Shown in pieces: positions 16,836 through 25,547 of a stretch of 58,589 nucleotides of DNA. The notes beneath the pieces were generated by a model that did no database searches, was not told the origin of the DNA, and saw nothing but the letters and a program-made list of their open reading frames with translations. How positions within the stretch are numbered: the stretch's first letter is position 1; each line of letters opens with the position of its first letter. This DNA comes from Actinomycetes bacterium (GTDB lineage: Bacteria; Actinomycetota; Acidimicrobiia; Acidimicrobiales; JAJZXF01), in contig JAJYWA010000004.1 of NCBI GenBank assembly GCA_021791755.1, positions 1-58,589 on the forward strand, given 5' to 3'. Position numbers and translations under genes: made by a program.

Positions 16836-17975
16836 ATGCCCCCAGAGAAGCCGCATTGGGCGCAGCTGTACAGCGAGGTCGTTACGTCGGGGCTCTGTAC
16901 AGGTTGCGCAGGGTGTGTGATCGCCTGCCCCTACGACGTCCTCACCTACGATGACCGCGCCTCGTTTCGGCCGATCCACGTAGACGAGCACGGAGGCGCG
17001 CAGGACTGCACCTACGGCGCTCGCGGGTGCACCCTGTGCACGAGGGCTTGTCCTCGCTTCCGCACGTGGGAAGCCGAGTGTGACACCTACCTGTTCGGGC
17101 GCCAGAGGGAACCCTCGGAGGTGGCCGGCCAGTACATCGAGGTCACGCTGGCGCGCGCGACCGATGCCGATGTGAACCATGCCGGCCAGGATGGAGGCTT
17201 GGTCTCCGCGTTGCTCATATGGGCGCTCGAGACGAAGATGGTGGACGCAGCCCTCGTGTCGTACCTCGAGGGAGATGGCCGCAGCTGGCGGGCGGTGCCG
17301 GGAGTAGCTCGCTCTCGTGACGAGGTGCTTGCGAGCGCGGGATCGCGTTACACGTACAGCGCGAACACGCTTGCTTACAAGGATGCCGTAGAGGGTGGCG
17401 CCCAGCGGCTGGCTCTGGCTGCGATGAGCTGCCAGGCATCTGCTCCTGCCGTCATGGCCAGCCGGAAGGCCGGCAAGGTCGCCAGGAGGTTCGAGCTGAA
17501 TATCGGCTTGCTGTGCTCGAAGACCTTTGACGATGCGATCTTCACCGCGCTCTTCGACAAGCGTTATGGCCTCCGGCGCGAGGAGATTGCGAAGATCAAC
17601 ATCAAGGGCGTCTTTGAGATATGGCTGCGGGACGGCAGCTATCACGAGGTCCCGCTCGCCGAAGGCTATGAGTGGACTCGCGCAGGCTGCATGGCATGCC
17701 CGGACTTCTCTGCCGAGCATGCTGATATATCTGCTGGCGGTATTGGCGCCTTTGATGATTGGACATTGGCAATCGTGCGCACCGAGCGTGGTAGCGAAGT
17801 CATGGAGGCCGCTTGTGCAGACGGGGTCATCGAGAAGCGGCCGATCGATGACGATCCGGCAGCTGTAACGCTGCTTCGCAAGCTGTCGAGAGTGAGCAGG
17901 CGGCGCTGGCCCGAAGACGCGGACCCAGGCCCGCGATTAGTGGCGAAGACCGAGGTGCCGTTGGCAAGCCGCTGA
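16836..17975 (+). CDS. FrhB-like coenzyme F420 hydrogenase/dehydrogenase beta-subunit family protein
   Basis: 379 residues. Two 4Fe-4S motifs lie at the N-terminus: CTGCAGCVIACP (Cys 21, 24, 27, 31) and CTLCTRACP (Cys 65, 68, 72, with Cys58 nearby). The FrhB N-terminal (about 90-170; GQDGGLVSALLIWALE) and C-terminal domains (about 180-330; MSCQASAPAV, NIGLLCSKTF, GCMACPDFSAEHADIS) follow. Family members use F420 or flavin to pass electrons between a deazaflavin and iron-sulfur centres. Which reaction this one serves cannot be told; no other hydrogenase or dehydrogenase subunit is nearby, so it likely acts as a stand-alone oxidoreductase. It is convergent with the UDG gene. Confidence 0.85.
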   Translation: MPPEKPHWAQLYSEVVTSGLCTGCAGCVIACPYDVLTYDDRASFRPIHVDEHGGAQDCTYGARGCTLCTRACPRFRTWEAECDTYLFGRQREPSEVAGQYIEVTLARATDADVNHAGQDGGLVSALLIWALETKMVDAALVSYLEGDGRSWRAVPGVARSRDEVLASAGSRYTYSANTLAYKDAVEGGAQRLALAAMSCQASAPAVMASRKAGKVARRFELNIGLLCSKTFDDAIFTALFDKRYGLRREEIAKINIKGVFEIWLRDGSYHEVPLAEGYEWTRAGCMACPDFSAEHADISAGGIGAFDDWTLAIVRTERGSEVMEAACADGVIEKRPIDDDPAAVTLLRKLSRVSRRRWPEDADPGPRLVAKTEVPLASR

Positions 17976-18165
17976 TCGCGGGGAGCAGCTTGCTTCGTTG
18001 GAAGTGATCGTGGAGGACCAACTCGCCCTTCCGGCGGCGATGATCACTGCGGTACTGGTTGGTGTGGTGTCCGGTGGCGGTTTCCGGTAGGCAGGTCTGA
18101 CTACGGCGCTGGTTGCCGCGGTGCCCAGCGGCACGGTACGGCTTGTTACGGTGCTTAGGAGGCGC

Positions 18166-19074
18166 TTAGGAGAGAGCCGGTCGGGCGGGCTCGGCGACGA
18201 GTGCCCGAGCTCGTTCGAAGATGGCGTCCAGCATCTGCCTGGTGAGCTTGCCGGTAAACGTGTTCTGCTGGCTGGGATGGTACGAGCAGATAAGCGTTCT
18301 TCCGCCTGGGTTGGCGGCGCTGACCGAGGCGTTCTCACGTGTGCTGCCAGCTACGGTATGGGTGCCAGCTCGGGAGCTCTGGGCCTCGATGGTATCGTCT
18401 ATTCCGGCCGGTCGTGACAGTTGGCTCGGTCGTGACGCCTGGCTAGGTCGGATGTTGCCCTGGCGGGCGTTGCCTGCTCTGGCCAGTCTTGTGTCGAGGG
18501 GGATCTCTCTGCCGTGCGCAAACTTGGGGCGCGGTCTGAGGCCTTCTATCTTTGCAAGTGCCTCGTACGCGAAGTGGCCCAGCGCCACGACGACCCGTAC
18601 GTTTGCGAGAAGCTCCATCTCACGTACAAGGAATGGGACGCAGGCGTCCTTCTCGCAAGACGATGGTTTGTTCGCCGGAGGAGCGCAGCGGACCACTGCT
18701 GTGAGGTAGGCGCCGCAGAGCTGCATGGATGCTGTCGTGTCTCCGCTCGGTGGCTGGCTCGCGAAGCCTGCTGAACGAAGAGCTCCGAAGAGCCAGTCGC
18801 CTGACCGGTCGCCGGTGAACATGCGGCCGGTCCTGTTCGCTCCATGGGCCGCAGGTGCGAGGCCCACCACCAGCAGGCTCGCTGACTCATCGCCGAGGCC
18901 CGGAACCGGCTTTCCCCAGTACAGCTCGTCGCGGAAAGAAGCGCGACGCTCGGATGCGACCTTCTCACGCCAGGCGACAAGTCGCGGGCAGCGCCGACAT
19001 GACGTGATGTCACTTGCCAGGATCTCGAAGCGGTTATCTAACGAACTTCCAATCGGTTGGCTGTTACCTGTCAA
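18166..19074 (-). CDS. Family 5 (UdgB-type) uracil-DNA glycosylase
   Basis: 302 residues. Motif A GLAPAAHGANRTGRMFTGD (about 71-89) and motif B CSYHPSQQNTFTGKLT (about 263-278) are those of UDG family 5. Cys26, Cys29, Cys130 and Cys145 are placed to hold the family's 4Fe-4S cluster. It should excise uracil and related deaminated bases from DNA. An unusual insertion of about 60 residues (195-257), rich in Ser, Arg, Pro and Ala, with a repeated SRP unit, separates the core from motif B; it is low complexity and probably a disordered loop. Its start lies 4 bases after the stop of the SGNH gene upstream, so the two are likely cotranscribed. Confidence 0.9.
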   Translation of the reverse strand: MTGNSQPIGSSLDNRFEILASDITSCRRCPRLVAWREKVASERRASFRDELYWGKPVPGLGDESASLLVVGLAPAAHGANRTGRMFTGDRSGDWLFGALRSAGFASQPPSGDTTASMQLCGAYLTAVVRCAPPANKPSSCEKDACVPFLVREMELLANVRVVVALGHFAYEALAKIEGLRPRPKFAHGREIPLDTRLARAGNARQGNIRPSQASRPSQLSRPAGIDDTIEAQSSRAGTHTVAGSTRENASVSAANPGGRTLICSYHPSQQNTFTGKLTRQMLDAIFERARALVAEPARPALS

Positions 19075-19078
19075 GACG

Positions 19079-20554
19079 TCAACCGGGAAGGATGATATGC
19101 AGCCGTGAACGCATGACCGCCATCACTCGGCGAGCAACGATCTCCGATCCTCCAGACGCCAGATGCACGCCATCCGGCGTCCTGACCTCTATCTCGGTGC
19201 CTGATGGCGTGGTGAGGTACTCCTCGTACTGGCCTCCGGGTCCACAAAGCACAGCGGTCGAGCTGACGTAGGTGACGCCAGGATGCAGTATGGACTGCGC
19301 TCGGTCGATGTTGTCGATCATCTTCATGTCGGCAGACAACGTGGGATCTGCCATGGACGGCATCCCCACCCATATCACCTGCGCACCCCGAGAGGTTGCC
19401 TCTGTCATCATGAGCGCCGCTCGCTGGCCGTACGCGGCGACCCAGGATGCTGTTCCTACGGTCATGACTTGGTTGTTCACTATGAAGTTCTGGGCATCAT
19501 TGCCTCCAATCATGACTACGACGACCTGTGGCGCGTACTTGACCATGTCCGCGTTCAGCTCGGCTGGCCAGTTGAAGTAGTCAGGACGGGAAAGACCCGT
19601 GTCGACGTGGGCGTCGAGAATCGCCCCTACCGCGTCGGTAGCCGCCAGGTCATTCACGAGGCTGTAGCCGAGATCCTCGCCTATCGAGTCTCCAATGATC
19701 AGCACTCGAAGTGGGTTCGACGCGGTCGGGTGTACGTAGACAGGTTGCGGCGCTGGTGTCGAGGAGGCCGAACGCGGACCTGGAAGATGCTCCAGAAAGT
19801 CAGGCGGCGGGCCCGGAAGGTGGCTACCCTTCGGAACGCTGATGGGGCCTTTCGCGATGAGCTGCACTCCACTGACGCCGTGGCGTCCCATCGCGTCGTG
19901 CGCAGAGGTGACGATCTCGCTGAGGCCGGTGTGACCAGCCAACCAGGACAGTGGGCGCAGGACTGTGACCGACACGCTGCGTCGAGCGCCGAGCGGAGAA
20001 GCCAGCGCCGCACGCTCGAGTGTATGCGCGTCCAGGAGAAGCCAGAGACCAAAGCACACCAGTCCAGCCACTGCAATCCGGCGGATTGGAGCGCTCCTGG
20101 ATGGCGTCACGCGCTCGCGAGCCTTCCACGCTCGCCAAGTGCCCCAAGCGATCTGGCACTTCTTCCAGGCAACATCTCGCACTTCAGCCAGCCGCATCCG
20201 AGCGGTTGGCACCCGTGCCACCATTACGCTTCGCGTTGCTCGCGTTTCAGGTGTTCTCAGAGTTACCGGGGTGTCCGGCGTATCTTGCGGAGATCGCTCC
20301 TCCCAGCGGCCACGACTCGGCAGCGTGCGACTCGAAGTGTCCAGGTTGCCCGGCGCTGTTCGTGCCTCCGTTGCGTTAGTGTCCCCTGCTGTCTTAGCGT
20401 CTTCTGCGTGGCGCTCGCCGACGCGGCCGTCGCCAGCAGGGTGGTCACCTGTGTTGCGGTCGACGGTCACAGTTGAAGTACGAGCTTGAGCTTGAGGTGA
20501 ACGAGAACTGCCAGCGAGAGCACAGCCAATTATACGCGAGAGCGCACTAGCCAC
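19079..20554 (-). CDS. Membrane-anchored SGNH/DUF459 hydrolase
   Basis: 491 residues. A long charged, disordered N-terminus (1-155) precedes one membrane span (about 160-175) and an extracytoplasmic part with a Pro-rich linker (245-282). The SGNH domain follows: block I LIIGDSIGEDLG (catalytic Ser290), block III MIGGNDAQNF (about 348-357) and block V DGVHLASGG near the C-terminus with the catalytic His. DUF459 proteins are thought to act as cell-surface esterases or acetyl-modifying enzymes on envelope glycans; the substrate here is unknown. The GTG start is uncertain because the first 150 residues carry no conserved feature; internal starts near residues 110-120 are possible. Confidence 0.8.
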   Translation of the reverse strand: MASALSRIIGCALAGSSRSPQAQARTSTVTVDRNTGDHPAGDGRVGERHAEDAKTAGDTNATEARTAPGNLDTSSRTLPSRGRWEERSPQDTPDTPVTLRTPETRATRSVMVARVPTARMRLAEVRDVAWKKCQIAWGTWRAWKARERVTPSRSAPIRRIAVAGLVCFGLWLLLDAHTLERAALASPLGARRSVSVTVLRPLSWLAGHTGLSEIVTSAHDAMGRHGVSGVQLIAKGPISVPKGSHLPGPPPDFLEHLPGPRSASSTPAPQPVYVHPTASNPLRVLIIGDSIGEDLGYSLVNDLAATDAVGAILDAHVDTGLSRPDYFNWPAELNADMVKYAPQVVVVMIGGNDAQNFIVNNQVMTVGTASWVAAYGQRAALMMTEATSRGAQVIWVGMPSMADPTLSADMKMIDNIDRAQSILHPGVTYVSSTAVLCGPGGQYEEYLTTPSGTEIEVRTPDGVHLASGGSEIVARRVMAVMRSRLHIILPG

Positions 20555-21119
20555 ACGCTTGCGTAGCTCGTGGGTACGGCGAAGTTCATGAACGGTCAGG
20601 CCACGTCTATGCCGGGAGGCCCATAAATGTCACGAGAGCGTGCGACTGCAGCGCCGCTTGGGACTGGTCTTCGGTCTCGGGAGCCGGCGGGACCTCGTCG
20701 AACCGCGGAGGCGGCTTGTTGAGCATGAGCGCGCTGATGATGCGGCGCTGACCACAAGTGGGCTCGCTACGCTTACTACGCTAGCTACGTTGCAGACGTG
20801 CAAGACGAGCAACGCGAGCGGGCAACCAACACGAAGACGGTTACGCCACCGCCAGAGTGAGATTTCTGGACTGTAACTCTCGACGATGACTTGCTCGGTC
20901 ACCTGGGCCGACCATGCACCGGTAGTGGTGGTGGTCCGAGGCAGGCTGGGGTGATGATCCATCGACAGAAAAGTTTTTGCTTCGTTGACCAGGACGCCGA
21001 CGAGAGCTGCCGTCTTGTCGGCACTCGAGCCAGAGCGCACTTCACGAGCAGCTCGGCAAGCTGGATGAGCCTCCAGGACAGCAGGCGCTCTTCGCTCCGA
21101 CGGCCCGCTACTCATTAAA
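20555..21119. other. Intergenic region, no assignable gene
   Basis: No gene I can support in these 565 bases between the SGNH gene start and the toxin-antitoxin remnant. A minus-strand frame (21136 down to 20630) is open for 168 codons, but its second half is Ser/Arg/Pro repeat-like and no family is recognisable. Around 20765-20800 the DNA has a run of GCTACG/CTACGC-like units. The region is less GC-rich than its surroundings near 20960-20980 and 21110-21135. Confidence 0.3.
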
Positions 21120-21135
21120 TGTACGTCAATGTACA
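21120..21135. promoter_or_regulatory. Possible antitoxin operator
   Basis: Two TGTAC units six bases apart (TGTACGTCAATGTACA) lie just ahead of the antitoxin reading frame. GTAC is self-complementary, so the site is close to a palindrome. Antitoxins of this type commonly bind such sequences in their own promoter. No experimental or comparative support is available here. Confidence 0.3.
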
Positions 21136-21147
21136 CTATGGTGCATC

Positions 21148-21437
21148 TTGACGGTGACGATCAGTGAGACATGGGCAGCACTCCCCGAAGTGATCGACCG
21201 CGTCGGAAGGAGGTAAGAGATCACGATCACCCGCCACGGCAGACCGGTGGCGGTCGTGGTGCGCCCAGACGCGCTTCGTGGTCGTCGCGCGGCGCAAGCG
21301 TTGAGAACGGCAGAACAGATCCGGGCACTGATCGAAGCCGGTCGGCGAAGTCCCCTGTCGCGTTCGACCGGCATCACGGCTGCACGCGCAGATGAGTTGG
21401 TGGACGCTATCAGGGCAGAACGAGACGAGCAGACCGG
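21148..21437 (+). pseudogene. Phd/YefM-type antitoxin remnant with in-frame stop
   Basis: The frame reads TVTISETWAALPEVIDRVGRR, then TAA at 21214-21216, then EITITRHGRPVAVVVRPDAL, RTAEQIRALIEAG and finally DELVDAIRAERDEQ. Both sides of the stop match one continuous Phd/YefM antitoxin, whose intact relatives read through as a short acidic linker before the ITITRHGRPVAVV motif. Start codons available are TTG 21148 or GTG 21154. Re-initiation at GTG 21247 would give only the C-terminal, toxin-binding half. Confidence in the family is good; whether any product is made is open. Confidence 0.65.
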
Positions 21438-21754
21438 ATGGACGTGTCTTTGTAGGCGTCGGGTCCACGCTGGCGCTACGGGAGGCGCTCACCAAGCCGA
21501 CACGCGATGGCGCCGACGATGAGGTCGCGGCCCTTGCCGCACTGCTCGCCCGGCTCGAGATGCGCCTCGTCGACGAGACGATTGCCTCGCTTGCCGTGGC
21601 GTTCGGCGCCTCGTATGGGTTGAGGTCAGCAGACGCCATTCATCTCGCCACGGCTGTCCTCGCTGGCGCCGACCGCTTCATCACCAACAATCGACGCGAC
21701 TTCTCCCAGTCGATCGAAGAGGTCACGGTCACGTATCCGCCAGACCTGCCATAG
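21438..21754 (+). pseudogene. PIN-domain (VapC-like) toxin lacking its N-terminus
   Basis: The frame carries the middle and C-terminus of a VapC-type RNase: LREALTKPTRDGADDEVAAL, then LRSADAIHLATAVLAGADRF and ITNNRRDF, with the conserved SADAIHLA and TNNRRDF boxes. The usual first 40-50 residues, including the DTS motif with the first metal-binding Asp, are missing, and the frame emerges from the end of the antitoxin coding region. A deletion joining antitoxin to toxin body is the simplest explanation. Without the first Asp a PIN nuclease is not expected to cut RNA. Confidence 0.65.
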
Positions 21755-21893
21755 CGTCCCGGGGATCGGTGATCGGGTCGGCGCTATGGCAGATGTTGAC
21801 GGCGCAGGCATCTCGGTCGGGCACGTGGAAGATCGCTTGGGCCGGAGCACGTGGAGGTCGCCAGGGTAAGGGCGCCGTGGAAGATCGCTGGGG

Positions 21894-22868
21894 CTACGGT
21901 GCTGGGGCCTGCGTCCGTGTCTTCGGGCTCTCAGGCGACTGCTGCTTCGTGACCGGCGAGTCCGCTGGATTGATGCGGCGATGGGCTGCAACGATAGCGT
22001 CTGCACACGCATGAGGGTCCTCGAGCGGGCCCAGGTGGCCGAGGTTCGGCATCTCCATCACGGTTGGGCTTGGGAGCTTCTTTGCCATTGCCTCGATCAG
22101 GCCAGCTCCGATCGAGGTTGTCTCGGCCCCGTAGGCGAGCGTCACCGGGCAAGAGACCGTGTCGAGGCGCTGGAAGGCATCGTGGGCGAAGCCCTGGGCA
22201 TAGATCTCGGCCTCGTCGTCTCGCCGGCAAGCGAGACGGAAGCCTCCAGCAGGCCTGGCTATGAGGCCATGGTCCACGTACGCCGTCAGCGCCTCGGGCG
22301 ACATCGACGAAAGGGGGGGTTTCCGGGAGAAGTTGTCGAACGCTTGATCCCTTGACTCGAAGACCTCCTGGCGCTTGAGCGCCGCCCTGGTCAGAGGATT
22401 GTCTGGGAGACCCTCGGGTGGAAGAGGGCCGGCGACGTCGAGGACGACAGGCTCGTAGCAGAACAGGTCTCGGAAGGTTCCTGGGCGGCGCTCCTCGGCG
22501 AGCAGGAGAGCGGCGCCTCCGGAGGAGTGGCCGAACGCAGAGGGCTGTTCGAGGTCCATTGCATGGACCACGGCGAGAACGTCGTCGGCGAAGGAGCTCC
22601 AGGCAAAGGAGAAGGAGGCGGGTCGCGGCCGGCTAGAGGCGCCGTGGCAACGTTGATCAAAGGCGATGCAGTGGAAGCTGCTGCGCAGCTCCTTCACGAG
22701 TGGAGTAAAGACCATTCCGTGGAAACCGGTGGCGTGGGCAAGTAGGAGCGCTGGGCCATCGCCCCCGAAGTCGTGAACGGCCACCGTAACGCCATCGGTC
22801 GACTCCACGACGCTGCTCTTGCACTCGCTCGCGACAGCGTTGCCCACGGTCATCACGGTGTTCTGCAT
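21894..22868 (-). CDS. Alpha/beta-hydrolase fold protein
   Basis: 324 residues. Oxyanion-hole segment LLLAHATGFHG, acid/loop region FDQRCHGASS, nucleophile elbow AFGHSSGGAALL (Ser in GHSSGG) and the C-terminal His in MPNLGHLGPLE make an intact triad likely. It resembles small-molecule esterases and haloperoxidase-like hydrolases; the substrate is unknown. The last 25 residues are a polar tail (SPVTKQQSPESPKTRTQAP). It is divergent from the DedA gene with about 70 bases between starts, so a shared promoter region is likely. Confidence 0.82.
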   Translation of the reverse strand: MQNTVMTVGNAVASECKSSVVESTDGVTVAVHDFGGDGPALLLAHATGFHGMVFTPLVKELRSSFHCIAFDQRCHGASSRPRPASFSFAWSSFADDVLAVVHAMDLEQPSAFGHSSGGAALLLAEERRPGTFRDLFCYEPVVLDVAGPLPPEGLPDNPLTRAALKRQEVFESRDQAFDNFSRKPPLSSMSPEALTAYVDHGLIARPAGGFRLACRRDDEAEIYAQGFAHDAFQRLDTVSCPVTLAYGAETTSIGAGLIEAMAKKLPSPTVMEMPNLGHLGPLEDPHACADAIVAAHRRINPADSPVTKQQSPESPKTRTQAPAP

Positions 22869-22937
22869 GGCGCGCTGCTCAGCCGCTTCTCAGCAGCTGA
22901 TGTGAGAGACGGACAGAAACAGGCTAGAACCTTGTAC

Positions 22938-23588
22938 GTGGAAAACTTTGTGCTGACCTCCGGCTACCTCGCGGTCTTCTTGCTCATGGTAGCGGAGTCG
23001 GCATGCATTCCGGTGCCATCCGAGGTTGTGATGCCGGTCGCAGGGGCGCTCGCCGCTGGGGTCACCCTCAGTGGCTCTCACCTGAAGCTGAACCTGGCGC
23101 TGGTCATCGTTCTCGGCACACTCGGAAACCTGGTGGGCAGCTACATCGCGTGGGCGGTGGGCAGGACTGGTGGCCGGGTGCTGGTGAACCGTTTGGGCAA
23201 GTTCCTGCTCATTCGCGAGGAGGACCTTGCAAGGGCGGAGCGTTGGTTCGATCGCCACGGCGAGCCGGCGGTCTTCGCGAGCCGGCTCCTTCCTGTGGTC
23301 CGGACCTTCATCTCGCTCCCGGCCGGGGCAGCCGAGATGCCACCGGTCCGCTTTGGCGCGTACACGACTCTTGGCAGCCTTCCGTGGACTGCTGCTCTAG
23401 CGCTGGTGGGCTACGAGCTCGGCAGCAAGTGGCACACGATCGTCAAGGGCTTTGATGTGGCGACGTATGCCATCGCGGCGGTGATAGCGGTGGTGATCGT
23501 GGGCTTCTTCATCGTGCGGCTGCGCCAGAGGGGCTCCGGAGCCGGAGCGCAGGGCCACGCGGAGCGCATGACGGCTGGCGACCGGTAG
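22938..23588 (+). CDS. DedA-family membrane protein
   Basis: About 216 residues with the DedA/SNARE-associated (VTT) domain. The re-entrant motif ESACIPVPSEVVMPVAG near the N-terminus and FASRLLPVVRTFISLPAGAA with its key Arg residues lie between membrane helices; a C-terminal helix (IAAVIAVVIVGFFIV) follows. The family moves lipids such as undecaprenyl phosphate or phosphatidylethanolamine between leaflets. The open frame reaches back to 22773, inside the divergent hydrolase gene; GTG 22938 (or TTG 22932) avoids that and gives a normal DedA N-terminus. The stop falls in the first of two copies of GGCGACCGGTAGGGG (23577 and 23616). Confidence 0.85.
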   Translation: MENFVLTSGYLAVFLLMVAESACIPVPSEVVMPVAGALAAGVTLSGSHLKLNLALVIVLGTLGNLVGSYIAWAVGRTGGRVLVNRLGKFLLIREEDLARAERWFDRHGEPAVFASRLLPVVRTFISLPAGAAEMPPVRFGAYTTLGSLPWTAALALVGYELGSKWHTIVKGFDVATYAIAAVIAVVIVGFFIVRLRQRGSGAGAQGHAERMTAGDR

Positions 23589-23657
23589 GGGCTCCTCGGA
23601 GCAGGTCAGGGTGTCGGCGACCGGTAGGGGTGCTTCTGGGCAGGTAAGCTGACCTTC

Positions 23658-25175
23658 TTGAGCTGCTCTGGTGGCAAGGTCGGTGGCGCTGGCGAGCCTG
23701 GGGACGAGGGCCGCCTGAGGTTTCAGCAGGCGTCTGCGCCGGTCGAAGAGCTCATCCGCGTGAGGGCCGCAATGGCATCTGCAGGCTTTCCGATCTACGT
23801 CGCAGCAGGGCGGCATGGCTGGGTGTGTGAGAAGCCGGAGGGGTCGGTGCTCGTCCTGGGCCCGCCGCGGTCGGGAAAGACGGCTTGCATCATGATCCCG
23901 AACGTTCTCGCGGCGTACGGCCCGGTGGTGTCGACCTCGACGAAGCAGGACGTCTTCTTCGCGACCGTCTCGGCACGCCGGTCACTGGGCACGTGCTGGA
24001 GCTTCGACCCGTCCGGGAGCATGCCTTCGTTCGAGGGAACGGTCCCGTTGCGCTGGTCCCCAGCTGATGCATGCTCAGAGTGGGACGACGCGGTGGCTAT
24101 GGCAGACCTCATGGTGCGAACTGCCCGCATGCAGTCTCGCGGCGACGACATGAGCTTCTGGAACGAACGGGCGAACACCCTGCTCGCCCCCCTTCTCCAC
24201 GCGGCAGCGATCAGTGGAGCGGGGATGCGCGCCGTTCTGGACAGCATCCAGCGCAGGGATCCCGGCGACGCGCTCGCGATCCTGGAGTCGGCGGGCGCTG
24301 AGCGCGCTGTCGCCGCGCTCTCCGATGTGGAGGGTGCGCACGAGCGGGAGAGGTCTGGCAACTACTCGACGCTCTCGGCCGTGCTGGGCGCCTACCGCTT
24401 GTCGGGCGCTCTCGAGAATGCCACGGACGCGAACTTCGATCCAACCTCGTTCGTGGATGGCGCAGACACGATCTACATCTGCTCGCCGTCCCACCGCCAG
24501 GCGGTGGTTGCACCGATTGTGGTCGGCCTGATCAAGGTTGTACAGCGGGCTACGATCGCTCGGTTTGCGGCCCACGAGCTCTCGTCATGGACCGGCGGCC
24601 TGGAGGGTGGCGCCCTGGAGGGTGGCGCCCTGCAGGGTGGCGGCGGGAAGGCAGGTGGCCTGGGCCAGGTGGAACGGAGGCCACCCGTGCTGATGGCTCT
24701 CGATGAACTGGCGAACATTGTCCCGCTGTGGGATCTCGACTCGATGGTTGCCGATGGTGGGAGCCAGGGGTTGTCGATTCTCGCCTGCTTGCAGGACATG
24801 TCGCAGGCTCGGGCGAGATGGGGCACGGCCGCCGAGGGGTTCTTCACCGTGTTCGGCACGAAGGTGCTGCTCGCGGGGATCGGTGACCAGCGTACGCTCC
24901 AGCTCGTGTCGGCTCTGTCGGGCGACGCGGATGCGCGGGTCCGGTCAGTGACGCGGGCAGCGCCCCAAGCGCTCGGATGGGCATCGCTCCGACCACGGCG
25001 CACGAGCATCACCTCATCGACCCGGCGCCAGCCGGTGTTGCCGGTTGACGAGGTGGCACGGGGGCGACCAGGCATGGCGCTCGTGATAGCGCAGATGGCG
25101 AAGCCCGAGTGGGCCCAGCTGACACCGTGGTACTCGTCCGAGCCGTGGCGGACGATCGCCTCGGCCAGCCCGTAG
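23658..25175 (+). CDS. Orphan VirD4/TraG-like ATPase
   Basis: 505 residues. Walker A GPPRSGKTACIMIPN (about 68-82), TSTKQDVFFATV, the WSFDPSG region and Walker B VLMALDELANI followed by SQGLSILACLQDMSQARARWG are typical of type IV coupling proteins of the TraG/VirD4 group, which feed DNA or protein into a secretion channel. There is no N-terminal membrane anchor, and no relaxase, channel ATPase or mating-pair gene lies in the window. A Gly-rich insertion of three 5-residue repeats (24600-24644) sits before Walker B. TTG 23658 is the longest start; ATG 23772 with GAGGG upstream would shorten the protein by 38 residues and keep every motif. Function outside conjugation is unknown. Confidence 0.8.
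   Translation: MSCSGGKVGGAGEPGDEGRLRFQQASAPVEELIRVRAAMASAGFPIYVAAGRHGWVCEKPEGSVLVLGPPRSGKTACIMIPNVLAAYGPVVSTSTKQDVFFATVSARRSLGTCWSFDPSGSMPSFEGTVPLRWSPADACSEWDDAVAMADLMVRTARMQSRGDDMSFWNERANTLLAPLLHAAAISGAGMRAVLDSIQRRDPGDALAILESAGAERAVAALSDVEGAHERERSGNYSTLSAVLGAYRLSGALENATDANFDPTSFVDGADTIYICSPSHRQAVVAPIVVGLIKVVQRATIARFAAHELSSWTGGLEGGALEGGALQGGGGKAGGLGQVERRPPVLMALDELANIVPLWDLDSMVADGGSQGLSILACLQDMSQARARWGTAAEGFFTVFGTKVLLAGIGDQRTLQLVSALSGDADARVRSVTRAAPQALGWASLRPRRTSITSSTRRQPVLPVDEVARGRPGMALVIAQMAKPEWAQLTPWYSSEPWRTIASASP
24600..24644 (+). repeat. Three 15-bp repeats in the VirD4-like gene
   Basis: CTGGAGGGTGGCGCC at 24600-24614 and 24615-24629, then CTGCAGGGTGGCGGC at 24630-24644. In frame, coding for Gly-rich LEGGA units ahead of Walker B. 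Confidence 0.9.
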
Positions 25176-25201
25176 GCCCTGGCCCTGCTGGCCCTGGCGC
25201 T

Positions 25202-25267
25202 GGCCCTGGAATAGGCGCAGACCCGAGGCCCTGGCGCCGGCCCTGGACTAGGCGCACACCCGAGGCC
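25202..25267. repeat. Two imperfect 37-bp direct repeats
   Basis: GGCCCTGGAATAGGCGCAGA at 25202 and GGCCCTGGACTAGGCGCACA at 25239 begin two near-identical units. They lie just after the VirD4-like gene and follow shorter GGCCCTGG units at 25177-25209. Confidence 0.75.
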
Positions 25268-25349
25268 GTGGCTGCGGCGTAGGGCTTTGGCGAGCGCGCT
25301 GAGTGGGGGGATCTTCTTGCCAACGGCGTGCGTGCGCTAAAATACGCAT

Positions 25350-25517
25350 ATGTCATCAGCGTCATCCGCAGAGTCGCCTGCTATATACCGTTGTCAACGC
25401 TGTGGAGCAATAGTGCATCCAGCCAACCCTGAAAGCAGCCTTGCGACATGGTGTCCCCGCTGCAAGACATTTGTCACCGCAGATGTTGATGGCGGCGAGG
25501 GAGCTGCTCTTCGCTGA
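25350..25517 (+). CDS. 55-residue zinc-ribbon protein
   Basis: ATG 25350 to TGA 25515-25517. The product has two CxxC knuckles 15 residues apart, YRCQRCGAIVHP and TWCPRCKTFVTA, the layout of a small zinc ribbon, with an acidic Gly-rich tail. Zinc ribbons of this size bind nucleic acid or protein partners; the role here is unknown. It lies between the VirD4-like ATPase and the phospholipase-like gene on the same strand, ending 30 bases before the latter. The DNA is less GC-rich than its neighbours. Upstream bases are A/T-rich (AAAATACGCATATG) with no obvious ribosome site, so a leaderless start is possible. Confidence 0.65.
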   Translation: MSSASSAESPAIYRCQRCGAIVHPANPESSLATWCPRCKTFVTADVDGGEGAALR

Positions 25518-25547
25518 CGCGCTGGCGGACGCGCTGGCGGGACGCCG

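Noticed and set aside
16440-17720. Long minus-strand open frame (426 codons) opposite the FrhB-like gene
   Set aside because: It is antisense to a gene with clear iron-sulfur and FrhB motifs, has no family resemblance and is Arg/His/Pro-rich like other shadow frames in this GC-rich DNA.
18004-18090. 28-codon ORF with a hydrophobic stretch between the FrhB-like and UDG genes
   Set aside because: The same frame reads on after the stop as a hydrophobic peptide, which hints at a relic, but it is too short and unsupported to call.
20630-21136. Minus-strand frame of 168 codons divergent from the antitoxin remnant
   Set aside because: First half is mildly protein-like, but the second half is Ser/Arg/Pro repeats, there is no ribosome site and no recognisable family.
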